This document shows positions 1 to 9,624 of a stretch of DNA of 64,000 bases, one piece after another. Within the stretch, counting starts at the first letter, position 1. Each line of letters opens with the position of its first letter. The position numbers were made by a program, and so were the translations under genes. The DNA lies in the NCBI GenBank assembly GCA_030247885.1, contig JAPDRO010000002.1, positions 62,001 through 126,000 of the forward strand, in the 5' to 3' direction. Origin of the DNA: Taxawa tesnikishii (nom. ined.) (taxonomy: Eukaryota > Ascomycota > Dothideomycetes > Dothideales). The notes under the pieces were generated by a model that saw nothing but the letters and a program-made list of their open reading frames with translations, made no database searches and was not told where the DNA came from.

Positions 1-178
1 AGTGGTTGAGGGGAGTGAGAAGGGCGGCAACGGCGAAGGACTGCGAGTGAAGGCGGGCCTGCGATCGTCCCTCGCCTTCTCGAGAGATGCATATGGGTTT
101 GTTGCAAAGCAAAACTCTTTTTACATACCAACGGTGTGAGCTTCTATAGCCGCCGCGAGTGGAAGCTTTACGGGCCAT

Positions 179-1580
179 CTACCCTCCTGCTCCGTCGTCC
201 AAGTAGGCCTGCACGGCATCCCGAATCTGCACCCACCTTCGTTCCAACAGATCCAATTTCGAATGCAATGCGCCCTGATGATTGTGCTTCTTCACCCGCA
301 GCCTTCTCACTCCCTCGTTGACTTCCTGGAGGTATTGCTGCATGGATGGTTCAAGCCATCTCTTGACCTCTGCATCCTTGTTGCTCGCTAGATCCTCGCC
401 CGATCCCATGTAGTGTTCCCACTCGTTTGAGGTAAGTAGAACAGACCGTACGGCAACCTGCGTCTTGAAGCAGATGTCGTTGTCCACGGGTATGAGACCG
501 TAGCCACCGAGGTAACCGACGTCACGGAGCATGTCCTGCTGCGCTTGCGATAGGCGTGGCAGTATGACGTGGTCGAGGCGGATTTCGTCGTCGCTGTTCG
601 CCTCGGAGGGAAGGACGAAGCCATCTTTGTACGAGAACATGATGCGTCAACAAAGTAAACATGGAAAAGACACAGTGGCATAATGGAACCTACAGTGGAC
701 AAGTAACTTGTCGTTGGGATGCGCACCATATGCGGCAAGGATCTCCTCGCCGGATTCGTAGTTGCGGTTGGCCGTCAGCTCATACCCTTTGTCTGATTGG
801 GTCACTTTGCACTATACTTACACTTAGCAAAAGTCTACATCTACGGTGAGAACTACGCACGCCTTTGCCTTCAGGACAGTGGTTCATGTAATCGAGGTAC
901 GGACAGATAACCATGGCACCCTCCTTCCGCCCTGTGGGTTTCCAGTGGAAGCTCCTCGTGTTTGCAATCATCCAGTGATATAAGCCAGAGGCCTTGAACC
1001 TGTCCGATTGGTGAGGAACGAACTCGTTGTCGCGTTCATACTTGGATTCGATGGAAATCCTCGCTGAACCCAAGTCGGATTCCAGGTCTTTGAACAAGCG
1101 ATCTAAGGGTGCTTTGATCGAGGGCGGGATCACATCCTCGAACAGAGGGTTCAGCTGGTGATCCTCGGAACACAACATGCAGACATCGAAGTCTCCCTGC
1201 TGCGGCCAGACTGACTGACAAATCTCGTACCAATCCGATTCTGAGCCTTTCAGAGCTTCGAGCATCAAGGTTGCAGTCAGGTGTGCTTGTGGCGATTCCT
1301 CTTTGTTGATCGATCTGTGTACAACGTGATTCAATGCATCGGGGTCGGGTTTGATCATGGCCTTTTCGGGCACGAAGATGATTCGCTGGCCTTCCTTGAT
1401 ACTCTTCGTCGCGACCAAGCCAATACCGCGACCAGGTAGTTCAGCTGGCTTCACGTTGTTGACCTCGATGCCCCGCTTAATGGCCCAGTTCGCGAGCATC
1501 CTGTGTTTTTCGGATGGGTAGTCCACCTCAATGCTCAAGGTGTCCTTCGTCTTCTGCCTCTTCCTGGCTTTCGGAGACAT
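179..1580 (-). CDS. SET-domain lysine methyltransferase with LSMT-type C-terminal domain
   Basis: Predicted protein-lysine methyltransferase (427 aa) of the Rubisco-LSMT/RKM class. In fungi these methylate ribosomal or translation proteins; the substrate here is unknown. There are three exons, 1580-861, 811-694 and 624-179, with introns of 49 and 69 nt; all phases close and total 1,284 nt. The start at 1580 (MSPKARKRQK) is chosen because the in-frame codons upstream are not conserved-looking. The SET core runs from a GxGLVATKSIKEG motif (about residue 50) to MNHCPEGKGCKV across intron 1, then NYESGEEILAAYG and HYGFVLP across intron 2. This NH...YG pair is the SAM/lysine pocket signature. The last 130 residues (LDHVILPRLSQAQQ onward) resemble the helical Rubisco-substrate-binding domain. 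No other gene is seen near the left window edge. Family is confident; substrate is not. Confidence 0.88.
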
Positions 1581-3920
1581 GGTTGTCTGACAGTCGTGAA
1601 GAAAGTGCAGATACGGCCAGCATGCAACACTCGTAATTAGCAAGGCTGCGGTCTAGGAAATATGTAAGCCATCGTCTTCTGAGTATATAGAGTAGATGGA
1701 GCGACACCTACTCAGAATCGAGGGTGGATCAGGCTCGGCTCGCCGACGGAAGCGAGCAGTGGCCGAGGCCGAAGTTCTTCCACTGGCCTGGTTCGAGAAC
1801 ACACACTCTTTCTCTCGCTGCTGTCCTGCCTCTTTTTCATTCCTCAGCTTCTCTGTGCCTCTTGGCTTAGATCAAGTATAGTGTCTGTTCTTTTCAGCTT
1901 AATCTCTGAAACGTGGCTATGGTCACATTCAACGATTATACTTGTCTTTTGAAGTCAGGGCTGGTGACCTCTGGACTTGCTTATGTCGCCGGCCACAATG
2001 TCGCTCGTATTGCACTGCTTAGGGCTGACGCGGATACCTTTCATCAGTTCTTCAGTCTGTTGACTGGACACTGGCAAAGAGCGCTGATCTTTGCTTTTGG
2101 CATGATTACTATCTAGACTGCATGCATGTGTCCTATCTCCGCGTTGCAATTGCCTGTTTGTGCCTCATATCCCACATCACGGAGCGCTGTACTCCGGCCT
2201 TGGTGCTCATTCGCAAGGCTGATCAGCATTTGGTAGTCCTCACGACTTCGAGAGCCTGCGCGAGCACTCCAGCGGAAGAAGCAGCACCCTTCGGAGTATC
2301 CACTCCGTATGATCGATCACTGGATCCTCACCGGACGACTACTCCGGCGAACAGGACACATCATACAGACTCATAACCCCAGAGGACCGATGATTGGACC
2401 GGAAGCTGCACTCTGTCAACAGTCCGGAGTAGCACTCCCGTAGAAAGACCGCATCTTCCGGACAAATAATCCTAGCCAATGATCTTTCCTCCTGTCCCGG
2501 AGTAGGCCTCCGCTATTCTTCGCTCACCAGCCACACAATGCACCTAGCAATCTCTCAATCTCTTGAAGATAACCCCTCTAGCGGGAAGGGAGGAGCGACA
2601 GCGACTTTCCAACCTCACCTAAGCTACCCATACTCGTTTCGGCCATCATAGCATCTTGAGCTCTGCGTTGCACCACAATCGGCAATTTGTTTAAGCGTCG
2701 AAACCGGACATCGTGACTCACCATAGCCCTTTCTCCAAAAAGCAAACTCGGGGCAAGTCCGGACGAAACAAGAAAGAAGGCTACACAGCATTGTCGTGCA
2801 TGGCAAGTTGGAAGAAGTAGGCCGAAAAAGGGACAGTTCACAATACAGAGATGAGAGTCTAACACCGCCGATTCTGGGTGATCAGTTGCAACAGCATGCC
2901 CTCGAAGCGGGAAGGTGGTTTGCCTTGGAACGACCCTACTCGTTAAGGAAGACAACGAATACTGGTACAGGCATATGGAGTGTCCATTTCCGCAGACGAC
3001 AACGCAAACGTTCAGATGTTGTTGCATGTGCGCGACGATCGTCCGCATCTAATGCATGTAATTTAGCTGGATCGCGGACGATTCTCGGCTCGAGGAGTAA
3101 CATCGTTGGAAGACTTGCTGTCTTCCGTGCCAGAATCAGCGCGCTTGGCTTGTTTCAAGCTGTCGAATCATGGCGCATCAACTATCTACTGCACTCTAGG
3201 GACTAGTTGAGGTCCTAAGATGTATGGTCGTAGAGATGGGATGGTGGTACATTGTCACTTCAAATAAAGGGCTGTCTGCTCCTCGAGCAACGTTAGAATT
3301 CAAGCGCCGTGTGCGAGCTGACTCGATTGTCATACAGTCAAGGCCGTACCCGTCTCAGGTAGTGCGACGTGTTTACCATCAAGCACTCAATGGCAGCGTC
3401 ATTACCGTTTTAGTACTAGCTCGCCAAGTTTCGGTACGTACCGTGGAGTTTCTTGGAGCTATCTGCCTTCCTCCGCCTTGCTCGGTCGCAAGTCCAGCTT
3501 ATCGCTTGCATATACCACTACTTCAACAACATCCTTCACCTTCTGAGAGTTGTTGACGGCTAGATCATCAATGCCGGTGTTGTTGTTATTCGACTCCAAT
3601 TTCTCCATAGTGCACTGCCCCGTTCGTAGGTCTGCAGGCTCGTGACGATGCGTCACCCTGGCCGGCCACCCTCTCTTGCTAGCTCGTAAGCAGGTAGGTA
3701 CTTTGCTCGATTCAACTACAACGCGCGTTTTTCTCTCTTTTCCCACCTGCTACACTCACGAAGATTCCAAGCTGCTCTCTAGACCAAAAACACTAATTCC
3801 GCACGGCCTGGACCGAATTGAGCTTCGGGTAAGCTAACGTACAAGTAACACCTACAGCAACCCGAAGGCAGCGCGAGTCTCCTGTCCCAGGTCGATGACA
3901 TCAGCTGTTATCGTCCCACG
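1581..3920. other. Intergenic, 2.3 kb
   Basis: I see no supported gene. Open frames are short and overlap each other on both strands without splice-consistent extensions. The motif ccggagta recurs around 2300-2510 in both orientations, without a clear repeat unit. The region should carry the promoters of both flanking, divergently transcribed genes. Confidence 0.5.
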
Positions 3921-5136
3921 ATGTCTCCAAAACATTGGGGCTGTAACAGGCAAGAGGAGTGGCGGGTTATTTCTGAAGGAACCTTTCTCCGCACGAACTG
4001 CGAATCAGAAGGCTGGACCGGGTCGCCGGACGACTCCATTGAAAACGTAGTGTGTGAAGACCATATGGTATGCGGGCGATCTCGTCGTTTACGAAGCATT
4101 GTTCATTTCTCACGGGCATCAGGACCATGCGTTCGCTCAGGCCGGAACCGGTTTCGGTGACGATGTCCCAGGCATTGGAGCACCCACTGAGATCGCAGCC
4201 GACGACCTTCCTCCATATACCTTCAATCCTACCCCACTTCAAGAGCGACGCGAAAACGCTACGGCCGCTCTCCTTGCTGCCGACGAAGCCGGCTTTGGCG
4301 GCGACCAAGTCGATACTCAGTTCGTCGTCCCCCACCAAGGCGAATATGACGCGGAAGAGAGGGGGACAACGCACGGCATACAAGCAGACCACCAAACCGA
4401 GGAGGATGATGCAACCCAGGGCTTTAGTCCCATCACGGATTGGCTCTTGGACGACCTCTACCACCCTCATTTCCCAGACATGAATGATCCGACGCCAATG
4501 CATATCAATTTCAATACTCGCGGGACCTTCGCTCAGCCGCAATCGGACGCGTTAGCGCCACAAAATCCTGGGCCGGTCCATGCACTCTACACGAATCATG
4601 GCTCGGAGATGTTCCCTCTGCCTGACTGGTTTGTCGGCACACCACCGTCTAATGATGAGACAGCCGAGACCAAACAGGAGGTGATCACCCTCGACTACAA
4701 CACGACAGCAGGAACCAGTATGCTTTCCCAGTCAGAGGGGAGACATGAACGCTTGGATCCGATTGCACGGCAGTCCTCTTCAGCTAACACACCTTCGACC
4801 TCTGCTGTCCCGCCTCGTGGGATTGACAATGCTAATCTGTCCGTTCGTGCGAACTCCATGCCTAGAAAAAGAAAGGCAGACTCCGAACGCCCCAGTAGAA
4901 ATGGCGAGTTTTACTGCGAGACTCCTGGGTGCACGTACACACAGCCATTCAAGCGCAAGGACATGCTCAATCGCCACAAGAAGAGTGTGCACGACGAGGC
5001 TGATGGAAAATACTACTGCCTTGGTACCAACTGCTCTTACGAGAATGCTAGGAGTGACAAGATGAGAGATCATGTGCGCCGTTGTCCTCACGGGGCAACG
5101 ATGTTTGCTTTCAGGTTCCATCTGATGGGCGATTGA
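3921..5136 (+). CDS. C2H2 zinc-finger protein (putative transcription factor)
   Basis: Two-exon model, 3921-4067 and 4123-5136 (386 aa). The intron is 55 nt (GTATGC...CATCAG, phase 0); a second acceptor at 4139-4140 would also keep frame. The downstream reading frame has no ATG near its beginning, so the spliced start at 3921 (MSPKHWGC) is preferred. The N-terminal two thirds is acidic and disordered in character (DDLPPY, DEAGFGGDQ, TEEDDATQG). A basic patch PRKRKADSERPSR precedes two C-terminal fingers: FYCETPGC...H-x4-H (about residues 312-338) and YYCLGTNC...H-x3-C (about 345-370). The second finger ends in Cys rather than His. This arrangement is common in Pezizomycotina C2H2 regulators of unknown target. 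A 20-base C tract starts 16 bases after the stop codon. Function beyond DNA binding cannot be read from the sequence. Confidence 0.78.
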
Positions 5137-5152
5137 GATGGTCTCGAGACTG

Positions 5153-5172
5153 CCCCCCCCCCCCCCCCCCCC
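5153..5172. repeat. Poly(C) tract, 20 bases
   Basis: Twenty consecutive C residues immediately downstream of the C2H2 gene, probably inside its 3' UTR. It is by far the longest homopolymer in the window; the next are a run of 10 G near 52996-53005 and 9 C near 27478-27486. Its length is likely approximate given the homopolymer behaviour of this assembly. Confidence 0.9.
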
Positions 5173-5562
5173 AATGCGGGAAGATCATGTCACGCCGCTT
5201 CGATACAGTACGTACACCCCGTTTCGCAAGCTTTCGTTCGAATGCCGCATGAAACTAAACAATCCGTTAGTCGCCACCGGAGACGCGTCCTCGGCCCGTG
5301 TCAGAAACGCTGTCGTACATGCGGACCACGCCAGCCGCGCTTCGCGTACCCCTTGGATCTTGGGCGCCATGGAGGCTTCAAGAGGGAAGACAAGATTTCA
5401 AGAATTTTATGGATCGTCAGCCCAGGTTTATGCCACGTTCGACCACAGGCGGCTGAAAGCAGAGGATCCCGTCCGCTCTCCTGAACGTTATTCGTCAACC
5501 GTGTTGTTAGTATTGCAATGAGTGATCATAAGGAAAATTGATACGCCAAATATCACATCCCA
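5173..5562. other. Intergenic, upstream of tRNA-Gly
   Basis: No convincing gene. Short overlapping open frames on both strands have no recognisable motif. It holds the end of the C2H2 transcript and the 5' flank of the tRNA. Confidence 0.5.
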
Positions 5563-5661
5563 GCATCAGTGGTTTAGTGGTAAAATCCATCGTTGCCATC
5601 CTGTCCTTGATCTGGACACCCATAGGTCGATGGGCCCCGCGTTCGATTCGCGGCTGATGCA
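5563..5661 (+). tRNA. tRNA-Gly (anticodon GCC) with a 28-nt intron
   Basis: Complete nuclear tRNA. The acceptor stem is GCATCAG (5563-5569) paired with CTGATGC (5654-5660), and A5661 is the discriminator. The D arm reads TGGTTTAGTGGTAAAATC. The anticodon stem is CATCG/CGATG, with GCC at 5595-5597. The canonical intron lies after position 37 (5599-5626), where tRNA introns sit. The T arm contains GTTCGATTC (B box) closed by CCGCG/CGCGG. A TTTT tract follows four bases after the gene and fits Pol III termination. Confidence 0.96.
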
Positions 5662-6769
5662 CTTTTGATTGTATCTATGATTCCTTTTGCATTATGTTGC
5701 GTTGGACAGGGTGGATGGATGGTTTTGGTCGGGCGTAGGTTCGGCGTTGTGGGTCTTTTTGGTGGAGCGTGGGTTTGGCGTTGTGGGTCTTTTCCGAAGT
5801 CACGTCGGCATAACCTATTCTTCGGTTACTGTTGGAATGAGATGTTGTATGTATGTAGATACCCCTCTCGTATATGGCATTTATCGCTCTTGTGAATGCA
5901 CGTTTATCCGCATCCACCATCCGTCCCTACATCACGCGCGTAGACCTTCGCTCATGTCGACGTCTTGTCAGATGAGGTGCCAAGCTTCGTAGCTGTCAGC
6001 CTCAATGAGCTGCCAGCTATGTCTCCCTCGTTGTTTCCGAGAGAGGTTTGGGGAGATGGCGAGGATGGAGGGCGAACTTGACGAGGACGTAAGGACAGTT
6101 GCTGCAGAGGCAGAGCTGATGATGAGGGAGATTGAGATTGGGGATGTGGAGTACAGAGGAAGGGATGAATATTCGTTTCTCTATCTGCGACTTCTATATC
6201 CTGTCTAATGTCTACCGCCCGTTCACATTTACATTTGAACCGTCTGCGACAGGATGTGTGTCGGAGGTCTGATTGGACGAGCCACACCCGCAGTACGTCG
6301 TCCGTGCATATGCACAACCATGAGAGTTGAGAGTTCCATGTCCTCAGGACGTAATGGAAGGGGAATGAACGATACAGTCGCCCGTTAGCGCAATCCGAAG
6401 TAGCGACGAGAGTCGATACATGCGGAGTTGAGTAGGCTGACCACTCCGCGCTAGATGCATTGGGTGCGAAAACCGAGGTATGTCTTGAGTGCATCTGAGG
6501 AAGTTCATTCCCGAGTTGATCAGTGATGTCGATCTCGATGCCGTCTGCGTTGATTCTGAACGAATTTTCACGACGACGTGGTTCCAGAATTGCAACAGCA
6601 GATTGAAGAGCGACACCCCTTTGAATGGTATCAGACTGGTCGTTATCCGGGAAGTGGATTGCGCATGTTTGGGGCGTGTCGCAGGCCACGTATGCTTCCC
6701 AGAAACATGGGAATGGTTGGAACGATCCAACACTCTGAAGCCGTTGTTTGTTAATCTAATGTTCAGCAA
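5662..6769. other. Intergenic, with one doubtful open frame
   Basis: Downstream of the tRNA I see no confident gene. The minus strand has an uninterrupted frame at 5952-6689 (245 codons, ATG start). It has no recognisable domain or splice support, and a frame of this length can occur by chance in 64 kb. It would run tandem behind the CobW-type gene. I leave it unannotated. Confidence 0.4.
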
Positions 6770-7867
6770 TCACAGCACTCTCTTGACCGTTAATGTCCCT
6801 TTGTCCGCATCTCGAGCCAGAGCGACGTATTGTCCGCTCTCAATCCGTTTCAGCCACTTGTTGGATTCGTACCGACCCGTGAAAATTGACATACGCAGAA
6901 TTGGTTCATCGAATGCACTAGCGGAGTCATTTGTCCAGGTCCAACGTCCGAAAGACCAGTTCAAGATGTAGCGGCTGAGTACGTTGTCGCCTTTGCATCC
7001 AGGTGGAGGAGTGGGCGAGCACACGACGGCTTTTATCCTGTAAACCTCATCCTTTGGCGCATGTTTGAGCAGTTGTTCGAGCTTTTCTAGATCCACGGCC
7101 GCGTCCTTGGACTCCAAGGGCGCGTTCAAGGTGATGGAGAGGCATTCCATTTCGTCGTTGTGGTCGTGTTTGTGCCCGTTTTCGTGCTCGTGTCCATGCT
7201 TCGCTTCATGCGTAAGCCAGTCCCTTGCCATATTCTGATCGAAGCCGAACAGCAAGTCTTTGCTAATCCAACCCTTGTCCGACTTAACCTGCGGCGTCTC
7301 GACATCCATATCACCAAGCCGGTCCAGACAACGCTCGTAATCCATCTCGGACACGTTTTCCCATTTGTTCATGATGATCAGATCGGTCTGTTTGGCCTGC
7401 AGTTTCGCCGTGTAACTCGTGTTCGAATATCCACCCCAGTTCTCCACGTCGATGACCGAGATGATGCCGTCCAGCTCATACCGCCCCGTCTCCTCTGCCA
7501 ACCTCTTGATCTCGATGACCAGCTTGATCGGCTCCGCGCTTCCAGAGGTCTCGATGATGATCCTGTCCGGGTGGTATTCCTTGTCCAGGCTCGCCAGCGC
7601 ATCTCCCATCTGGCCGACGTTCGTGCAGCAGATGCACGCGCCTAGCAACTCGCGCGTGCCGGTCATCTCGGCCGCGGCCGCGAGTTGAGAGTCGACATTG
7701 AGGTCTCCAATCTCATTTTTTATGAGCGCGAGCTTGTAGCCCGGGTTGTCTTTTCGCAATTGAGGTAGGAGATTGAGGATCAATGTCGTCTTTCCGCTGC
7801 CGACGAAGCCCGTGATAATGGTGATGGGGATGTTGGAGGCGGATGCCTGTTGCGTTGGTACAGCCAT
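6770..7867 (-). CDS. CobW/ZNG1-family GTP-dependent metallochaperone
   Basis: Single-exon protein of 365 aa, the usual length for COG0523 G3E GTPases. Members such as eukaryotic ZNG1/CBWD deliver zinc to client enzymes (methionine aminopeptidase in yeast and human) using GTP. Visible features are Walker A GFVGSGKT (residues 20-27), the metal-binding C-x-C-C motif CICC (78-81), a SGSAEP switch region (108-113), G4-type NKWE (167-170) and a His-rich loop (220-237, HGHEHENGHKHDHND) that should bind metal. The C-terminal CobW_C domain follows, including a WSFGRWTWT segment. There is no signal peptide or intron, so a cytosolic location is expected. The reading frame is intact. The ZNG1 assignment is inference; other subfamilies (nitrile hydratase activator-like) share the motifs. 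Confidence 0.92.
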   Translation of the reverse strand: MAVPTQQASASNIPITIITGFVGSGKTTLILNLLPQLRKDNPGYKLALIKNEIGDLNVDSQLAAAAEMTGTRELLGACICCTNVGQMGDALASLDKEYHPDRIIIETSGSAEPIKLVIEIKRLAEETGRYELDGIISVIDVENWGGYSNTSYTAKLQAKQTDLIIMNKWENVSEMDYERCLDRLGDMDVETPQVKSDKGWISKDLLFGFDQNMARDWLTHEAKHGHEHENGHKHDHNDEMECLSITLNAPLESKDAAVDLEKLEQLLKHAPKDEVYRIKAVVCSPTPPPGCKGDNVLSRYILNWSFGRWTWTNDSASAFDEPILRMSIFTGRYESNKWLKRIESGQYVALARDADKGTLTVKRVL

Positions 7868-8451
7868 TGTGACAGTTGGAGTAAAGTATAGAAGGGCCTC
7901 TCAATGGTGAGTTCAGGAAGAAGAACGAGAACGGCATTAACCGGGCCGATGTTTTCTCACATGCATGCATCATCCCGAAGCTCCCCACGTCCCTGGCCCG
8001 ACCCCGGCCCTTGCATGCTTGGTTTGCAAAGCATTGCCCTGCCCAGTCTTCAAGAGACGGGCCAGAAACTTGGAAGCAACAGCTTGGCACACGGACTGGA
8101 AGCAGCGTATGCGCCGTACGGTGCATCAAGGCATTGGCACAGTAACTCGATATGGAAGCCATGGCCACGGCTTCAGCGCGAGCAAGCTACAGCTGCATAC
8201 GTCACATGTCAATGTACTCTCCGGTGCCTTGTTGACTGTACATATATAACAGCAACACCTGTCTCCCATTGAACTTCACTGTTACACACCTGTCATTCAC
8301 ATTCACACTCATATCCACACTCACATTCACGTCTATCACCTGCAGCAGCAACCTCGTCCTCCAGTCAAGTACGTTCCATCGTTGCACATCCCGCGTCACG
8401 CGAGCTCATTCGATTGCAGCCACAAACCCCGTCACACCAACACCAACAAAC
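7868..8451. promoter_or_regulatory. Divergent promoter region
   Basis: Shared upstream region of the CobW-type gene (minus) and the small stress-type gene (plus). A TATATAAC element lies at about 8243-8250, 200 bases before the plus-strand ATG. From about 8279 to 8340 the leader is built of imperfect TCACATTCACAC repeats, pyrimidine- and AC-rich, as expected of a 5' UTR in a highly expressed fungal gene. Confidence 0.5.
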
Positions 8452-8927
8452 ATGGATTTCGTCAAGAACTTCACTGGGGGCCAGAAGAGCACCGGCGAGA
8501 CCGCAGGACAGCCCACTGCCACGAACAGTGTCGGCGAGCAACAGGAGTCGAGCGGCGGATTCCTTGGTGGTATCGGCAACAAGCTGAACGCTGCAGCCGG
8601 TGGTGGACCAGAGAGCGAGAAGAACGAGGACTACCTTGACAAGGGTATGACACTCGACCAGATCTTTCACTCATCCACTGTACTGCATCCCCAACGCTGA
8701 CTTTGACAACCAGGCGTCGACTTCGTCCAGGAGAAGTTCCTTGGCCAGGGCCCACAAAACAGTAACGCATCTCCTTCCCTACAACCCGTTCTCGATACTG
8801 ACACGAACATCCAGACGAGAGCGCCGCCGAGCAGGCCAAAGACGAGCAGATCTCCGATTTCATCCGCGGCCAGTACAAGAGCACTACCGGATCTGACCTC
8901 CCCATCAAGGACAAAGAGAGGTTCTAA
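8452..8927 (+). CDS. Small conserved hydrophilic protein, stress/UV-inducible type
   Basis: Three exons, 8452-8644, 8714-8761 and 8815-8927 (117 aa). The introns are 69 and 53 nt, and both junctions restore a continuous conserved-looking sequence: DKG/VDFVQEKFLGQG and GPQNN/ESAAEQAKDEQ. The protein starts MDFVKNFTGGQKSTG, has a Gly/Ala-rich middle (GGFLGGIGNKLNAAAGGG) and ends in an EQISDFIRGQYKSTTG helix. From memory this resembles a family found throughout Pezizomycotina and annotated as UV- or DNA-damage-inducible; I cannot verify that here and no biochemical role is known to me. There is no signal peptide or membrane segment. A short second exon (48 nt) and an AC-repeat leader suggest an abundant transcript. 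Confidence 0.83.
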
Positions 8928-9624
8928 ATGCAGAGCCTGGACGGATGGAACAATGCTGGATGCTGAAGAGGTCCTTGACAATGGCGTGGAGACACTCGAG
9001 GGCAGCCATTAGTGACAGTATGGCTTGATGATCATACCTACGAAACGAAATGAACTCCCAAGCAATCTCCCATGTGCACTGGTTCTCCGCACATCCGTGA
9101 ATACGCATGACTGGCAACCGTCGTAGTAGTTTCTCGCAGTCCAGGAAAGTGATTGTATCTATCCGGATGTGTGCTGGCGAGAACATGTGAAGAACCTCCA
9201 GTCTCCATGCATGGCCCTCCATCACAGAACACTTGTTGCTAGGACACCTCGCTATCGCCGCCCTGCAATACTCCGTTTCAGCCATGCGTTTGCGGCGAGT
9301 CTGGCCCTTGTAGTTGCAACACCTTGAGCAGATGAGCACCCAGTCATCTAGTTCCAATTCGACGGAGGAGATGTTCTTGGAATCGAATAGCCGGAGATCT
9401 CGCCCGCATCGACATGTATGGCTGTCAGGTCGAGGGTCAACGTCGCCTCGTTGGTGTGAGCTTACAAGGTTGAGACAACTGCCGAGATCGTGAAATGATC
9501 GTCCTGGCGAGATATTTGCTGGTACGCTCGTGTCCATGCAGGTCTGGAAAAGCACCGAATGAACTTACTCAGTAAAGAGGTCACTTTGCTTCAGTCCCGT
9601 TCTCGATCGGAGAAACGAGAGCAT
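8905..9624 (-). CDS. Hypothetical zinc-ribbon-like protein (tentative model)
   Basis: I do not recognise it. An open frame from 9421 to the stop at 8905 contains paired cysteines (TCRCG ... LICSRCC ... RCPSNKC) reminiscent of a zinc ribbon. A clear intron at 9465-9422 (GTAAGC...CTGACAG, 44 nt) joins it to exon 9543-9466. A further GTAAGT...TTCCAG step (9568-9544) would join an ATG exon at 9624-9569. All phases agree, giving 216 aa, but that intron would be only 25 nt, below the normal spliceosomal minimum. The stop lies 23 bases inside the 3' end of the opposite-strand gene, a tail-to-tail overlap. Alternatives are a chance open frame, a longer gene with an upstream exon, or a decayed copy. 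Confidence 0.35.

Noticed and set aside
5952-6689. 245-codon minus-strand frame
   Set aside because: No domain, no splice support and odd composition. A single frame of this length is expected occasionally by chance.
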